DNA of 64,000 nt from Rhizodiscina lignyota (lineage: Eukaryota > Ascomycota > Dothideomycetes > Aulographales > Rhizodiscinaceae). Below are positions 1-11,805 of this stretch, one piece after another. The notes beneath the pieces were generated by a model, which did not search any database, was not told where the DNA came from, and saw only the letters and a list, made by a program, of their open reading frames with translations. The DNA lies in assembly GCA_010015805.1 (NCBI GenBank), contig ML978128.1, positions 1,550,001-1,614,000 of the forward strand. Reading direction: 5' to 3'. Numbering within the stretch: the first letter of the stretch is position 1; every line of letters starts with the position of its first letter. A program made the position numbers and the translations under genes.

Positions 1-2552
1 TCTGGAACGAGTGCCTGGCAGCGTTGTCCCTGTCAGAATCGCATCCACCAGGTCGTGCAATTCCACTCATCCCCGGGACGGACTAATGCGCAGTTGCGCA
101 TTGCCAATAAACACGCTTGCACCGGGGTTGCACCTCGCTCACGTTTTTTGCCACCGTCCAAAGCGACTTGTTGCATCATTCAGCAATCATCGTGCTCCTG
201 CCCCACCATTCATGTGCCCAGCCTCTCCATGCCGCCATGCGCGCTCTTGCCCAAGCTCCATGCACACTCCATGCCATCAATCTCATCAATTTATCCCGTG
301 TGGCCAATCACGACGGCCGATGCGGACAAGGCGCGCCGTCGCCAGAGGGCCCTCCGATCGCAGGGCCGTCCGCCGGTGAGAAAATGGAGGGCAGAGCCTC
401 TGCAGGAGGGCGCGCCTCCCAGCGTTGATTTGATTGTCAGAAAGTCAACCTTAGGCAGGTCTTGAGGCAAAATGCGGGCAGGGCAGCCAATAACGCGACC
501 TGTTCTTCACCGCCGGTACCACACCCTCATGTGCTGCGCACGCGTCCTGCGGGTACCAGCGGGCCCATTGGGGAGGGCGAGCTGGGCTGGGAACGCCATC
601 TTCGATGAGTCCATCTCCTGTCCTCGCGAGAGCAGTCTCGGACCGCAGACGTTCAGGTTCATCGCTGGGCGCCCGCCTCGCGAGGCTGGCTTTGTAGCCT
701 GTTCTGCACCTAGGCACTTCCCGTCTTGTCGCGCATGTCAGCACGGCTAGAGGTGCGCGCATCATGAGCCCGTCAAAAATCACCCTCGGTGGGTCAGGCC
801 ATTGTCACTTGGGTTCGCCCCACGGGTAAAGCTGAAAGCCATGGCCATATGACGCTTCTTTGCGCGCACTCTACACGCCATGCTCACCCTCTGCGGAAGT
901 GGCAGGCGAAGTACGTACCCCGTCCAGCCGGAAGTACGAAGCCCATCCACCAAAAACGTGGGACCACTCTCACGCACAAGCGCAGACAAGACGCCTTGTT
1001 TCTGCTCTAGTCCCAGGGTTCAGATTGACAGCAAAGACTAAAGAGGGAAGCAGACAGGGTCAGATCCTTGAGAGATCCTCTAGGATGACATGTGCGCCTC
1101 GAGATCGATCTCGAAGAAGAATGTAAACGATAAACGATATCCCACATCGCGGCTGATATCGATCGTCGATGAGACAAAGGAAAACGTGCTTGCTGATCCG
1201 GAGGGCTCTGCTTCTGGATGGATCTGTTAATTTCCTTCTCGGCGAATCTCACGGAGCCGATGAGGATCGTTAATTGCTATGCTAAGATTTCACCTCGATG
1301 TTCCACGTGACACTGCTCGTTTCACGTTCATGCTCTCGTCATGCGCAGCTCGTCTCTGTTATCTGTTGCACTTGCCAAGGATCCGTTTGGTGAAAGTTCG
1401 ATACAATTGCTCTCTATCTGGGACATCGCTGTTCAGAAACGAAGTATTGGATTCCGCCAAGTGGACGATATTCGGTTCATCGCAGGCTGCATGACACAAA
1501 GGATTCCAGACTGTTTCTCCTTGAACATCTACCGGATCTACGGGGTATCGGTCCACTGCGTGTGTCTCAAGTGGAAACATTGAATCTCGTGAATGCAGCT
1601 GAGACTGTCGCGTGTCCTTGCCTCTGCTGTCTAGCAGCTCAGAACTGCATCGTGCCTCTGAGCATCTACAGTGCATTGAGACAGCCATCGTATTCGCAGT
1701 AGTCTAGCCAGAATCTTCAAGAATTGCAGCAATATTCTGAACCGTGGCGAATTCAATATTTTCGTGCTCGACGGGTAGGCACTTGATCGCACATCTTGTG
1801 TGATTCCAGGTCGTTGCCTTGTACTTCGTGTGGACTTGCCCCGAAGCCTCGTCGATGGCGCAGGCATAATTCGTGACACCCGACCAAACGCCTCCTCGTG
1901 CAACCATATCTCCAACGGGCCCAGCTGTTGACTCCTACCCTGCGTCTATCCGAGAACGACTCGAAACCGGGAAGTGGTACAGTGTCGGCTACTGGCGGCA
2001 GTGTCTTAGAAGATGTGCTGTTCGGCCACTCAAGAGTCAAACTGAGACCTCTCCGAATGACATATACGCGCCCCTTACGTACTCTGACACCCAGTGCTAT
2101 TGGTTTGGATGACGAAACCAAACTGGAGTAGATATCAGTCGTGGACGACGACCGTTCTGCTGTGGCGCGTGAGACGCGATTTAGGAGCGACGCGGCCTTG
2201 CCGCGTCTTGTCATGTGCGCGTTTACGTTACTCGGGTCTTCATCTGCCGATTTCCGCTGTCAAACGAAAATAGCATTGGTATCGGGCCAGCCGCTGCTGG
2301 GAGTGACACGTTGAACGAATCGCTCGCAAGCAAACACATCATGCTGTCGTACCCTTTCCGAAGTAAGGGCCGTAGGGCTTAGTGACGAAGGCGCGTCAGC
2401 GAAGGAACCCGTGACGCATCCCGCAACCGGGGACAGCGAAGATCGTGGAGAGCATATGTTGTGCGAGTTGAGGTTTCATGCAACCGTACAGGATTGCGGC
2501 TGATACCATACGGCGGCGAGAATGTAGCATACTGCGCGTCAAGGATCGGCTC
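1..2552. other. Gene-poor stretch, mostly unassigned
   Basis: No open frame here carries a family motif I recognise. The first 450 bases are C/T-rich with CCAAT-like words and could be a promoter of a gene outside the window. The only stretch with natural-looking protein composition is on the minus strand at about 1704-1907: a 67-codon frame starting at an ATG and ending in TAG, with two cysteines near its middle. It might be the last exon of an unrecognised gene whose upstream part lies between 1908 and 2214, where another ATG-started frame is open. I could not find a convincing splice junction joining them, so no gene is called. Confidence 0.4.
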
Positions 2553-3338
2553 TCAGAGCCCAGAAGATCGATCGACCCAGAGATATTGCTCCATAACTCT
2601 CCATGACAAGTCTCCATGACTGATTTCTTCTCCCTCGACAATGTTGATTGGATCGAAGAGTTTTGAGCACGGCAGCTTGGCACACCCTAAACGTACAACT
2701 TCGTTCCATTCCCTCCGGTATTTGTCGTAGGCCCATCGTTCCACAGTGACATGACCGTCAATTACAGCCAATCCTTGGATAAACTGCCCGACGCGAACAA
2801 CCAAGCCTTTGCAGACTGCGGCGTTTTTCCCATCTTCTTGTTTCTCACTCGTTTGAAGCACGACAGCAATCTTCCTGTCTGTATCAACCTCTGTGCTCTG
2901 GATCTCCAAGGCGCCCCAGAGCTCTTCGTATTCCGTCTCAAGGCCAGTGTCCGGGTTCACCATTTTACCCAACTCTTGCGTGTCTCCGTTCGGCTGCGGA
3001 AAGCATCTTCCAACATCTCTCACCACATTTCCGGACTCTTGTGTCGAATGCTTTGAGTCGATCCAGTGCTGCCACTCCATAATCTCCGCCGCGTCGCCCG
3101 CTATAGGGGAGCGAAGTGTCGTTGACATCCCAGCGAAAGCCCAGTCAAGCCCCCGGAAAGAACTGGACCCAGCCTCTGTACTAGTTTGACCAGCTTCATT
3201 GGCCTTCAGCATGCGCACATCAACATAAAAGCTCCGTGCAGAGGTGAGCACAACGGTGGACGTGGGCTCTGACGGGACGCCTCCATTGTGCGGATCCCAG
3301 CAGATGTGTTTTCGAATAGATATGTGAGGCTTTCCCAT
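2553..3338 (-). CDS. HRI1: HRI1-like protein
   Basis: Intronless gene for 261 aa, close to the roughly 250 aa usual for the HRI1 family. The N-terminus has the family's opening: a short 'ISIRK' strand, then a 'PSEPTSTVVLTS' segment and a 'YVDVRML' strand. Further along come the 'LDWAFAG' turn, a 'WQHWIDS' strand, the 'NPDTGLETEYEELW' loop and a 'VERWAYD' strand. These alternate as in the two-barrel beta fold known for yeast Hri1. Yeast Hri1 is a soluble protein of unclear biochemical role that has been linked to Hrr25 and Sec63; no enzymatic activity should be assumed. The start is a true ATG; upstream frames lack another. An inverted telomere-like box lies about 295 bp upstream. Confidence 0.78.
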   Translation of the reverse strand: MGKPHISIRKHICWDPHNGGVPSEPTSTVVLTSARSFYVDVRMLKANEAGQTSTEAGSSSFRGLDWAFAGMSTTLRSPIAGDAAEIMEWQHWIDSKHSTQESGNVVRDVGRCFPQPNGDTQELGKMVNPDTGLETEYEELWGALEIQSTEVDTDRKIAVVLQTSEKQEDGKNAAVCKGLVVRVGQFIQGLAVIDGHVTVERWAYDKYRREWNEVVRLGCAKLPCSKLFDPINIVEGEEISHGDLSWRVMEQYLWVDRSSGL

Positions 3339-4128
3339 GGCAAGAAGATTGCAATAACAATGTACAGCCAGAAACAGTTCGCAGATAACCCACCAGCGTT
3401 CGTAGGGGGTGCAGAGAAAGTGATATCAATCGCGCCGGAGGAGATCGGACTCTGGATGTAAGCTGAAGATGAAAAAAGGGAATCTCGACAGTGCTTCATC
3501 AATTGAGACCCGAATGAGAATGGTATACAAAGGTTCGTGCCAGTACTCGAGCTCTCGATCTAAAAGAGCAAGAGAAGATATCATTCGCCGCGAGTTGAAA
3601 GTACAGTGTCGTGCTCATTATGGCGAAAGGCTTTAGGGTTTCTTGAACCCTAATGAAGCGGCAAAGCCTCGGCCCGAAGGCGATTGGCCGGAGCGCAGTC
3701 CACAACGCCAGCGCCTAAGGCCAGGCAGTCTTTGGACTTCAACACAAGCGAGATCACCTCTGAAAGCTTGGTTTTATATCACCCGGAGTGTATATGTCAA
3801 TAACATGCCCTTGAAATAATTGTATGCCTTATTAGTTACGGAGGTTGTACGTCATTGATGTCCAGCATCTTGACAACTGCGGCCAACTTTCCTGTTACAT
3901 ACTAGGGATATACAACCCTCGTAGCTCGACCGAAATCATTGTTCTTGCACTACCAAAAGATCTCATGCTTCTATGACATCTTGATCAGGCGTACCTTAAG
4001 GCATTTTAAGTGGTGAGATCAAAATTATCTGAGAGCTCTTTCTTCTGTGCACCTCCCTTCTGCATCCTCTTCCATCTCTCGTTTTCATCAGCATCAACAT
4101 ATTCAGCGGGGCATCTATTGGCGGAATC
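3339..4128. other. Intergenic region with HRI1 promoter
   Basis: No supported gene. It holds the upstream region of the HRI1-like gene, including the inverted TTAGGG box at 3633-3653 listed separately, and the upstream region of the plus-strand secreted-protein candidate starting at 4129. Confidence 0.5.
3633..3653. promoter_or_regulatory. Inverted telobox-like pair
   Basis: TTAGGGTT and AACCCTAA form a perfect 8-bp inverted repeat around a 5-base centre, about 295 bp upstream of the HRI1-like ATG. Telomere-type TTAGGG boxes are known binding sites for Tbf1-like Myb factors in fungal promoters. Function here is inferred, and the palindrome could also simply form a hairpin. Confidence 0.4.
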
Positions 4129-4629
4129 ATGAAGCACTTACAGTCAGTGTTTTCGGTGATACTCCTTTTACAATCGGCGCATGGCTTCGTCGCATTATGG
4201 CACAGAGGAGCAGGAGACTAGCGTCAGGGCAGAGGAGTGGTAGCCCACAAGCAACACCATACGCCAAGTACAGGATCATAGCTTCTCCGGCTCTACCTTC
4301 TGCGATTTTGCTGCTCCAGGCATCTGTCGAACGAAGCTCGTGGACCCATCCTGCAAAGACAATATAATGGCCTGCAGTAGTTGATGGACGAGACACGTTG
4401 ATGATGTGAAGAAGATATTGTGATCCCCAAGGACGAGTACGACCCCTGCAACTGGTACACGCTGAGGAATATTCCCCACAAGGGCGGTTTCGTCTTCCTG
4501 CTCATCATGGCCCGTCTCTGTTGCAGTTTTGTTCGCAGTGTTACTATTTCTTTCTGTGAGTGCGACTGGGCAGATGGTAACACGCGCTCAATGGTGACAA
4601 CAGAACTATCCCGCAGCCTCGGCACGTAG
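4129..4629 (+). CDS. Candidate small secreted cysteine-rich protein
   Basis: The gene appears split into small exons. The first (4129-4188) encodes a classic signal peptide: Met-Lys start, a leucine/valine-rich core and an 'AHG' cleavage-like end. A second stretch (4274-4376, a different frame) carries four cysteines spaced C-x6-7-C-x8-C-x6-C. A third (about 4412 or 4415 to 4454) and fourth (4527-4629, TAG stop) add a C-x-C pair across an intron at 4455-4526, then C-x9-C-x-C counting on from that pair. That last intron is convincing, with a pyrimidine tract ending in TTGCAG. The first intron would use a weak GTCGCA donor, and the second would be only 35-38 nt, so the model is uncertain. The product would be about 100 aa with eight cysteines after the signal peptide. 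No known family is recognised; a decayed gene is also possible. Confidence 0.4.
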
Positions 4630-4764
4630 ACGGACGGTTTCTTCGACCAGAAGGATTATACAGGTTAAACTTGTGTGCAAAGTGTAAAGATTTTTTGTGG
4701 GATCTTGAGACTCGTCTTGCATTTGTCTGCTTGTAGTATAGACGAAGCCGCGGCTGCGAGTCCC

Positions 4765-7250
4765 TCACCTGGCCTTCACCATAGGGCCCCAGTTGGCGCG
4801 CGGATTCAATTGAAACCTCTTCAACTTCTTTCCGTAATCCTTACCCAATTCTTCGTCGAAAAAGACCTCAAATGGAAAAGCCCCGGAGGTGCCTTCATTG
4901 CCCTTGGTACCTGGCGCCGTATTCTCACTTGCATCCTTAGCATCATGAACCGCTTCCCCGGCCGCCTCCTCTCTATTACTCGCGGACTTCTCCGTCTCAT
5001 GCTCGTTCACTGTTTTGTCTTTCGCATGCAGAATCCTCCATCCTGCTTGCCCCTCGTTTAGCGCCCCTTCTCTGATGGGTGCCTTCTGTCTGATCCACTC
5101 TCGCATAATGTGCCATATAACATCAAAAGAAGCATCAGTCTTGATCCCACCCCTAGCCGCATGGGTCCTTACAGCCTTGAACCCGGCGTGCCGCAGTGCG
5201 CCCTTGATCTGATTCTCACTCGGTGCCATGCAGTGCAAGGTCTTGGCTAGGGAGTTTGGGAAAACATAGAACGGGTGAGGGTCCTGTGTCGTCGGAGGCA
5301 GCGGAGGGATTAGCGGCGACTCCGGGGGTGAGAATGGAGTGTCGACGTGGTTATTTTGGTCCGCGTGCACACCTGCCGGGTTGGAGTTGGTGGCGTCAGA
5401 AGACCTGGTGGCTGGATCGCTTAGAAGTTGATCCGCGGGGAATAGGGTCAACTCCTCCAGTGCTGTGGTAAGCATGCCCTCGATGCGGTCGACGGTGCCG
5501 TAGGTGGATTTGTCAAGTGTTGGTAGATAGCTCAGGATGCGTTCGATGAAGACGGGGTTGTGCAGAGGGCCACCCCACATGGGGCCATTTAGCTGCGAGA
5601 TGCAATGTCAGATTACCGCATCGACTCTTTTCTAAAATATCACACATTAAAAAGAAACAAAGAGGTCTGGGCACTTACATGGGTCTTGAAGCCACAATGA
5701 CGACAATTTTGGCTGACGTCCGCAACTTGAGCGAAACTATGCTTCCAGAATGTGTTCCCCTTGACGCCTTCTGTTAACGTGTTTCTGCCAACCCATTGAG
5801 GCGTTACAGCATGACAGCCGTTGTCGCAATTATAGACGAGCATCGTTTTGCCTGCGAGAAATTTGACTTCTGCAGGGCTTCTCTTTAGCCGAACCCAGAC
5901 TCGGGCGTAGTAGTCAATGCTGAGCGACAGCAAAGGCTCCATTGCGATGCCGTACCGTGCAGCTGTCGTAGCGATAGAATGTAGCAACAGTCTTAATCCG
6001 CCTTCGTGAGATGCAAGGCTTTTGAGAGGAGTGCCACCGTAAAGAGCATACGCCTTCTCAGGGTAGCCAGTGGACATGAAGACCGCGGTGTCTGTGCAGG
6101 TAACGCACAGCAGCCCACCATCCTTCACGGCTTGTACGGCTGCATCCAAGAAGGGGACCGCTGTGCCGTATGGATCAAGATCAATCACGTCGTACTTCGA
6201 GCCAGGCCCACCTCCTACTTCCTGACCAACGAACTGATACATATGCGCTATGGCATTACCAGTGACCGCGTTGATTTTAGAAGCGAGGACGTTATGTTCG
6301 ACGTTGACGGCTATTGACTTTGTCGCACCCGGAGAAAGATCGTTTGCGGTAACCGAAGTGACGAAAGGTAGTTCATGAGCGTACCGAAGAGCGCGAAGAC
6401 CAGTTGCTGAAAGAGCATCCAGAATGCGAAATTGTACGATCGGTTCGCCGGTCAGATTTTTGTTCATGAAAGAGCCTCCACGGCTCATGGAGCGTTCGCA
6501 CTCAATGAAGTCTTCGTCAAGAACCTCAGTCTCATCAAGTCCGCTGACATCTTTCTGCGTCGATTGTGTGCCATTCTGATTATTCGTTTGTTGAGATTCG
6601 GAATTAGGGTGCACCGGGTTTGTGACATCGGCATCGGCGACCGCATCGACGTTTTGTGGCTCTGAATTAACGCCGCCGAGTTTTACTCTTTTGGCAGGCC
6701 CTATACCACTCTCAACATCCTTTTCATCCTCATCTCTCGGCCTCTTCGTGCCGTTCTCGACCTCCTGAGCTACGCCGTCGGCACCGATATCTTTCTTCGG
6801 TCCCTCCTTGTGAGCTCTTTCCTCGCCTTCGCCTTCGAACTTTCGACTCTCCTGATTCTTTCGCTCCTTCTTGCGTTCTCTTGAACCCTTCCATCTACCC
6901 TTCTTCTTCTGCGCCTCTTTAGCTCTCACAAGCGTATCCTCGCCAAACGCTCTGATAGCCAGAACAGAAAGGTCACGATTATACTGCATAATCTCATTGT
7001 AGAACACGTTCTGCGCTTTGCCCTCTTCGGCCTTGCCAGCGAACTTCTTCGCCTGGTGCGCCTTCGTGTCCAATGTCTTGCGCGTGTTTGGCGGAATAAG
7101 AATGTACGCTAAACCTTCTTTTACGGTCGTGTACTCCTTGTCTTGATGGAAGACGGTCTGGCCTGCTGAGGGGGGAGAGTGAATTGTTGCACGCTCTGGC
7201 GGCTGGGAGAGCTCTGTAGAGACTTTATCTCCCGCGTTGGCCTTCTCCAT
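4765..7250 (-). CDS. TRM1: tRNA (guanine26-N2)-dimethyltransferase
   Basis: Two exons (5679-7250 and 4765-5592) around an 86-nt intron give 799 aa. Trm1 makes N2,N2-dimethylguanosine at position 26 of tRNAs, in nucleus and mitochondria, using S-adenosylmethionine. The SAM site is seen at residues 275-284 ('RILDALSATG') with the catalytic-region DPYG motif at 359-362. A cysteine pair ('NCRHCGFKTH') sits at the splice junction and continues into 'NGPMWGGPLHNPVFI', a family signature that confirms the junction. The C-terminus ends in the conserved 'NPRANWGPM' segment. Residues about 110-250 are a lysine/glutamate-rich insert with NLS-like 'KRVKL', which makes it longer than yeast Trm1 (about 570 aa). 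The start is the first in-frame ATG; the frame stays open upstream without another (see findings). Confidence 0.93.
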
Positions 7251-7808
7251 GATTGCGCGATGAGATTGGAAGTATCTGGCGATAATGGAGGCGGAGAGAC
7301 GACGATAATTGATTGAATTGCTGATTTCGTGACTCAACACGCGAAAGGATGAGGAACAAAAGTTCAAGCTATGACGCTTTAGACCTGCGCCGTGTGCGCA
7401 TGTTGAGAGTCGAACCGCTGTAGTAGCAATTTGCGCCAGCTCTTCTCATGGACTCCCTCCTTTTCACCTCAACTCTTCTTCACTTTGCCGGACTGAGCCT
7501 TGAATATCGCGGTCAAAATTTTCTGGAGAAAGGATGAAGATGTCTTTATCGATAACACAAGGCACGTGATGCGATTCTTAATTGTTAGGGTTAGGGTTGT
7601 GGTAGACAAGATATCCAAAGAGCACTTGCTTGTGTCGTGGAGGTCAATATTGAAGGTTGTATGGACATAGAATACGATTGAACTCCATTATTTATCGACA
7701 GAGCGCCCCTGCGCCGATGCATACATTACATGAAACCATTCTCAATGCACAGTCTGGCTACAGCCAACTGAAGTGAAGAGCGAAACTTCCCCATTTTTAC
7801 AGAGCCGA
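7251..7808. other. TRM1 promoter and downstream end of the Cdc15-like gene
   Basis: There is no gene in these 558 bases. They contain the upstream region of TRM1, with a double telomere-type repeat at 7585-7596, and the 3' untranslated region of the minus-strand F-BAR gene. Confidence 0.5.
7585..7596 (+). promoter_or_regulatory. Two tandem TTAGGG units
   Basis: Two perfect TTAGGG hexamers followed by TT lie 335 bp upstream of the TRM1 ATG. They are too short to be a telomere remnant and more like a telobox promoter element of the kind bound by Tbf1-like factors. Assignment is by sequence resemblance only. Confidence 0.4.
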
Positions 7809-10793
7809 TCAAACTGTTTGCAAGTAGTTACTCGGCACCAAGCCAGGCCTGCCCTTCTTGCCCACCACCTCGGCCTCCCACCACCCATCGTCCTGGTGTC
7901 GCAGTACTGCAAGCGTGTCGCCTTTGGTAAAGGACAGCTCTTCCGCTATGGCCGCTTGATACATGTACATCGCTTTTGCTGTTGAGCCAAATGGTCAGTA
8001 AAGGGCTGCCTATCTCTACGAAAAGTATGAAAGACTTACCAAAGTGCAAAATCGGCCGGCCCTCAGGAGTGTACTGCCGAGTATCTGCGATGCTCTTACT
8101 CCTCGTCCGCGTACTCACTTCCATGTTACTGCCGCCCGCTGAGGAGCCGCCGTAGTATTGGCTCATCGGTCGCTGTCCTCCACTTCCTCTACCCCTCGTG
8201 CTTCCGTAGCCACCACTATCGGCTGGCGCCAGCTGAAGCGCCATGTCTCCCATCCTACTTCCCGGTCTGCTCTGCGCGTAGGTTGCCGGATTGGGTGATG
8301 TTGCCCTTGGTGGCGCGTTTCCGTAGCCGCTCTGCCTAGGCTGATTGGGGGATGAGCCCTGCGAGCTGTAACCGCCAGATGTACCATAGCTTCCACCACG
8401 AGGCTTAACCGGGCTTGTGGATTGTGTCCGTGGTCTTGCTCCAGCCTGACCCCTTGCGTAAGGATTGGGCGAAGGCGCACGGGGCTGATCCTGCTGCTGT
8501 TGTTCATACATACCAGGCCGAGGAGAAGCTGCGCGCATAGGAATGGGACTTGTAGCGCGCGGGACATCGTTGCCTCTCGTCCCAGGCCGAGATTGAGTTC
8601 GAGACTGAGTTCGAGTATGGCTAGACGTCTGTTGACTTCCTCTTCCGCCTCCAAAGACATCGGCGGCCTGGTTAACGTAGCGCTGCGTTGTCTGCTGCAT
8701 TGCCTTGCTTGTAAATGCTGGCTGGGGTGCACCGAGCCTGGATACTTGCTGTCCGTAGCTAGGCGGTGGAGTGGGTGCTGCAGCCACGCCAACGCCAGGA
8801 GTTCCCGGTGGAGCTGGAGTCGCAAGGCCGTGGTATCGATCCGCAGAGACACGTGTGGAAGACTGCTTCGTAACACCCTTGAGCTCTTCGAGCGCAGCAG
8901 CAATGGGGTCTGCTGGATCATATGTCGGCGCCTTTTTCGCTGTGCCCGGAGGGGTTGCCTTCGATGGATCCGGGTTCGCAACATCAAAAACATTGTTCCC
9001 TACGTTTAGCTGGAAATTGGCTCGTGGATCCACAGGCTCCGGAGAGGCAGACGGCTCAGCATGGTTGGAGCCACCAAAGAGAGCACGACGACCGCCTCCT
9101 CCTCCTCCTCCTCCTCCTCCACCACCACCCCATGTTTGCCGACTGGCAGGCCTTGTAGGAGTCTGCTGGGCGGGAGGTTCCTTCTCGCCTTTGCTACGCT
9201 TAAATGGCGAATTGAAAAACCCGCTGCGCTTCTTCTGAATGGATCGATCGTCTGAGGAGGCACTGACAGTCGAACCATTCTGTTTCACTGGAGATGGAGG
9301 GTCGATGCTTGAAAACGACGTAGGATTGGAGTACTCGCTCTCCGACTCTCGACTGCCAGGACGGACTGGGGACGCTTGAGAGCTTCGATCAGAAGGTGGC
9401 GGGAGCCTGCAGAACTGTGTCATCCCGTCGGGGGGATTCTCGTTGTATGGAATCTTGGGTATATCGCCAAACTGTGACTGCGCGTATTGTGCGTTCGTCA
9501 TCCGCGACGCTGCTCGAGTTTCAGCTGCACGCTGCTCAGCCGCCCGAGTATCCCGAGTATGCCGCTCCTTCGGCGGTGCTTGAGATGCAGTATCCGCCGA
9601 TTCTTGGTGACCGAGGTCCCGAGCCAACTGAGAGGTGGGATCATGGTGAGATTCGTACATCGAAGGTTGCGGCGAGGAGGTCCGGAAGGCTGGGTTCATG
9701 GTCCTTTGGAATTGAGCTACAGCATAACTCTCTTCCTGCGAGACTTCAGATGCGGTATCGAGATCGCCGCGGCAAAAGTCGATGAATTTTGGTGGATCTG
9801 GAATCTCTTGCCCAGTACCGCTATCACGAATGAAGCTCATGATGTCTTTTTCAACTTCGCAATCCTCCAACGACAACCGCATTTTCTCGCATGACTATGG
9901 TCAAGGTCAGCCCCAGCACACACTCCGAATCAGACACGAGACTCACCGCATCATCGCTGACGCAAACCTCAGATAAGACATTCGCCAACGTCCAGAGACT
10001 GCTCTTCATAAAGTCAATCCGCTCTTCTTCAAGATCCTGAAACTTGTCACATGCTGCCTTCCAATCTCGATTCCAACGGCCGGTCGTCTCTTCCAGGATC
10101 TTGATAGCGGCTTCGTACTCGTTACTGGTACTTGACAGTTGTATCTGCGTCTTCTCTAACTTCGCCTTGTTTTTCCTCTCTTCCTGACCCATAACCATGT
10201 GTCCTTGAGCAAGATAGCCCTTGATTTTCAGAGAATCCTGCTCGAATCGATCCCGGGCTTTGTTCACCGCCATCGTCTGTTGTGTTTTGACTTTGAGCAA
10301 CTTCTCAATGCCACCTTGGACAATCTTCCTTCTCTCCTTCATGGCGCCTGCGAATGCTGCAAGCGGCTCGTCAAGCTCAGTTTTGATCTTCTGAGCATTG
10401 TTCTGATGAGCCTTCCCCATTGCTTCTACCTCGCCGCGGATGACATCGAGGGACATTCGAAGGGTGCCTGCTTCGGAGGACCCAAGAGGCTTTCGCGAGA
10501 GATTAAGGAGTTTCCGGGCATATTCGTCTTCAATCTGCGCTCGTGCTGCTTCTATCAGACCCTCGGGGCTTCAAAAGGACGAATAGACTGACCGGTATAG
10601 AAGGACTTCAGTTCGTCGCTGGTAACTTTTGCATTGTGCATGCGTTCAAGCATGGGAGAGACGCCTGCATCATCTCTGCCCCAGAAATTGTTCGCAACTA
10701 ACATTCGTTAGTAGTCTTCGACGAAGCATAGTAATTGGTATCCATACAGGACAACGCGACGGATGGCGGGTCTGAGACGCTTGTCCCGGGCAT
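7809..10793 (-). CDS. F-BAR and SH3 cytokinesis protein (Cdc15/Imp2 type)
   Basis: Five exons (10748-10793, 10593-10697, 9947-10545, 8040-9894, 7809-7978) separated by introns of 50, 47, 52 and 61 nt give 924 aa. The first introns were placed so that the conserved 'FANNFWG' and 'ARAQIEDEYARKL' segments of the FCH/F-BAR domain are restored; intron 1 has a perfect TACTAAC branch site. The F-BAR domain fills roughly residues 15-270. It is followed by a long serine/proline/glutamine-rich disordered region with a polyglycine run. A C-terminal SH3 domain carries the ALYDF-like strand, 'DDGWWEAE' and 'GLVPSNYL'. Such proteins bend the plasma membrane and scaffold the contractile ring at septation. 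Cdc15, Imp2 and Hof1 share this layout, so I do not choose among them. Confidence 0.9.
9092..9130. repeat. CCT/CAC trinucleotide repeat encoding polyglycine
   Basis: A run of about nine CCT units followed by CCACCACC lies inside the F-BAR gene and encodes about a dozen consecutive glycines on the minus strand. It sits in the disordered linker, where length changes would be tolerated, so it is a likely polymorphic microsatellite. Confidence 0.85.
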
Positions 10794-11805
10794 CGTGCCC
10801 GAGGTCGTCGTTCGAGTGCTTCGCGACAGTAACTGGTGACGGGACAAAGAGCAGCGCTGAATCTCTCTTGACTGTAGCGGAATATTCAATATTGAAAGCA
10901 AGAGCAGACGATACGAAGAGTATTGCCTCTGTGATTAGAACAAGGATAGAGGATGAGGCTGAGGCTGAAGCGCGCGTAGAGTGGTGTCACTGTGGAGGAA
11001 ACTTGGCAGCACACGGACCAGCTGTTGATGCCGGTCGCGACGGGCAACGCGAGCTGGAGAAGGCAAGCCACATGCCGCACCATCTCACGCGCACGTGAAA
11101 CTTTACGCTTTCTGGCTCGACGAAAGGAAAAAGAAAAATCGGTGCCGCTGAGCTACCATGCGATATTTTATTGGGGTGAACAGTATATAGAGAAGCTGCT
11201 GAGGGCCACTGAGGCTTCTACAGCTGCTTTCGAGCGCGACACTGGCTCTTGTCGCAGCAGAGCCCGGAAGCGGGCCATCTCCTACCTTTCCAAGAGGGAG
11301 AGAAATCTCTGATAATTCTTTTGCAGCGCTATGAGACACCCCAGAGCCAGAAACAGCGAAATGCCGATAAAAGACGTGTTGGCGTGCCATCATGCAGGTC
11401 CACGTGTGCTGGAGACAGGGTCGTTGGGCTCCATGTCCACCGGGTTGCGCCTAATATTTGCGGCTGCGAGACAGTGAGACGGGGATAATGTGAACATGTT
11501 GCATTGCTGGCGCTTTCATCTCGCCTGTACTCGAGATAGACGCGTCCAACGAGCGTGTTGAAGTGTGAAGCCGGCGCAAGCTGCTTGCTGCATGTGGGAA
11601 AGCGGAGCGGAGTGTCACGAATCGGCCAGAGTCTTGGCGGCGGTCCCTCGACCTCAGGACCTCAAGCCTTGCGCTGCACCTGCACTACCTCTCTCCACCA
11701 CCATCTCCTCCCCTTACCACCATCCACAGCCCTTGTCTCACTCTCACCCCCTCCTACTCAAGCACACCTGCTTCTACCGCGTCGCCAGATGGGCCAGCTG
11801 TCTAG
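10794..11805. other. Divergent promoter region between the Cdc15-like gene and NOT1
   Basis: About 1.0 kb between two divergent genes. Open frames here have no protein-like motif. The last 120 bases before the NOT1 ATG are a pyrimidine-rich CT/CCA tract, common just upstream of fungal start codons. Nothing else is recognised. Confidence 0.5.

Noticed and set aside
8163-8993. A long alternative frame inside the Cdc15-like gene
   Set aside because: It is a shadow of a repetitive Ser/Pro/Gln-rich coding region and has no independent support.
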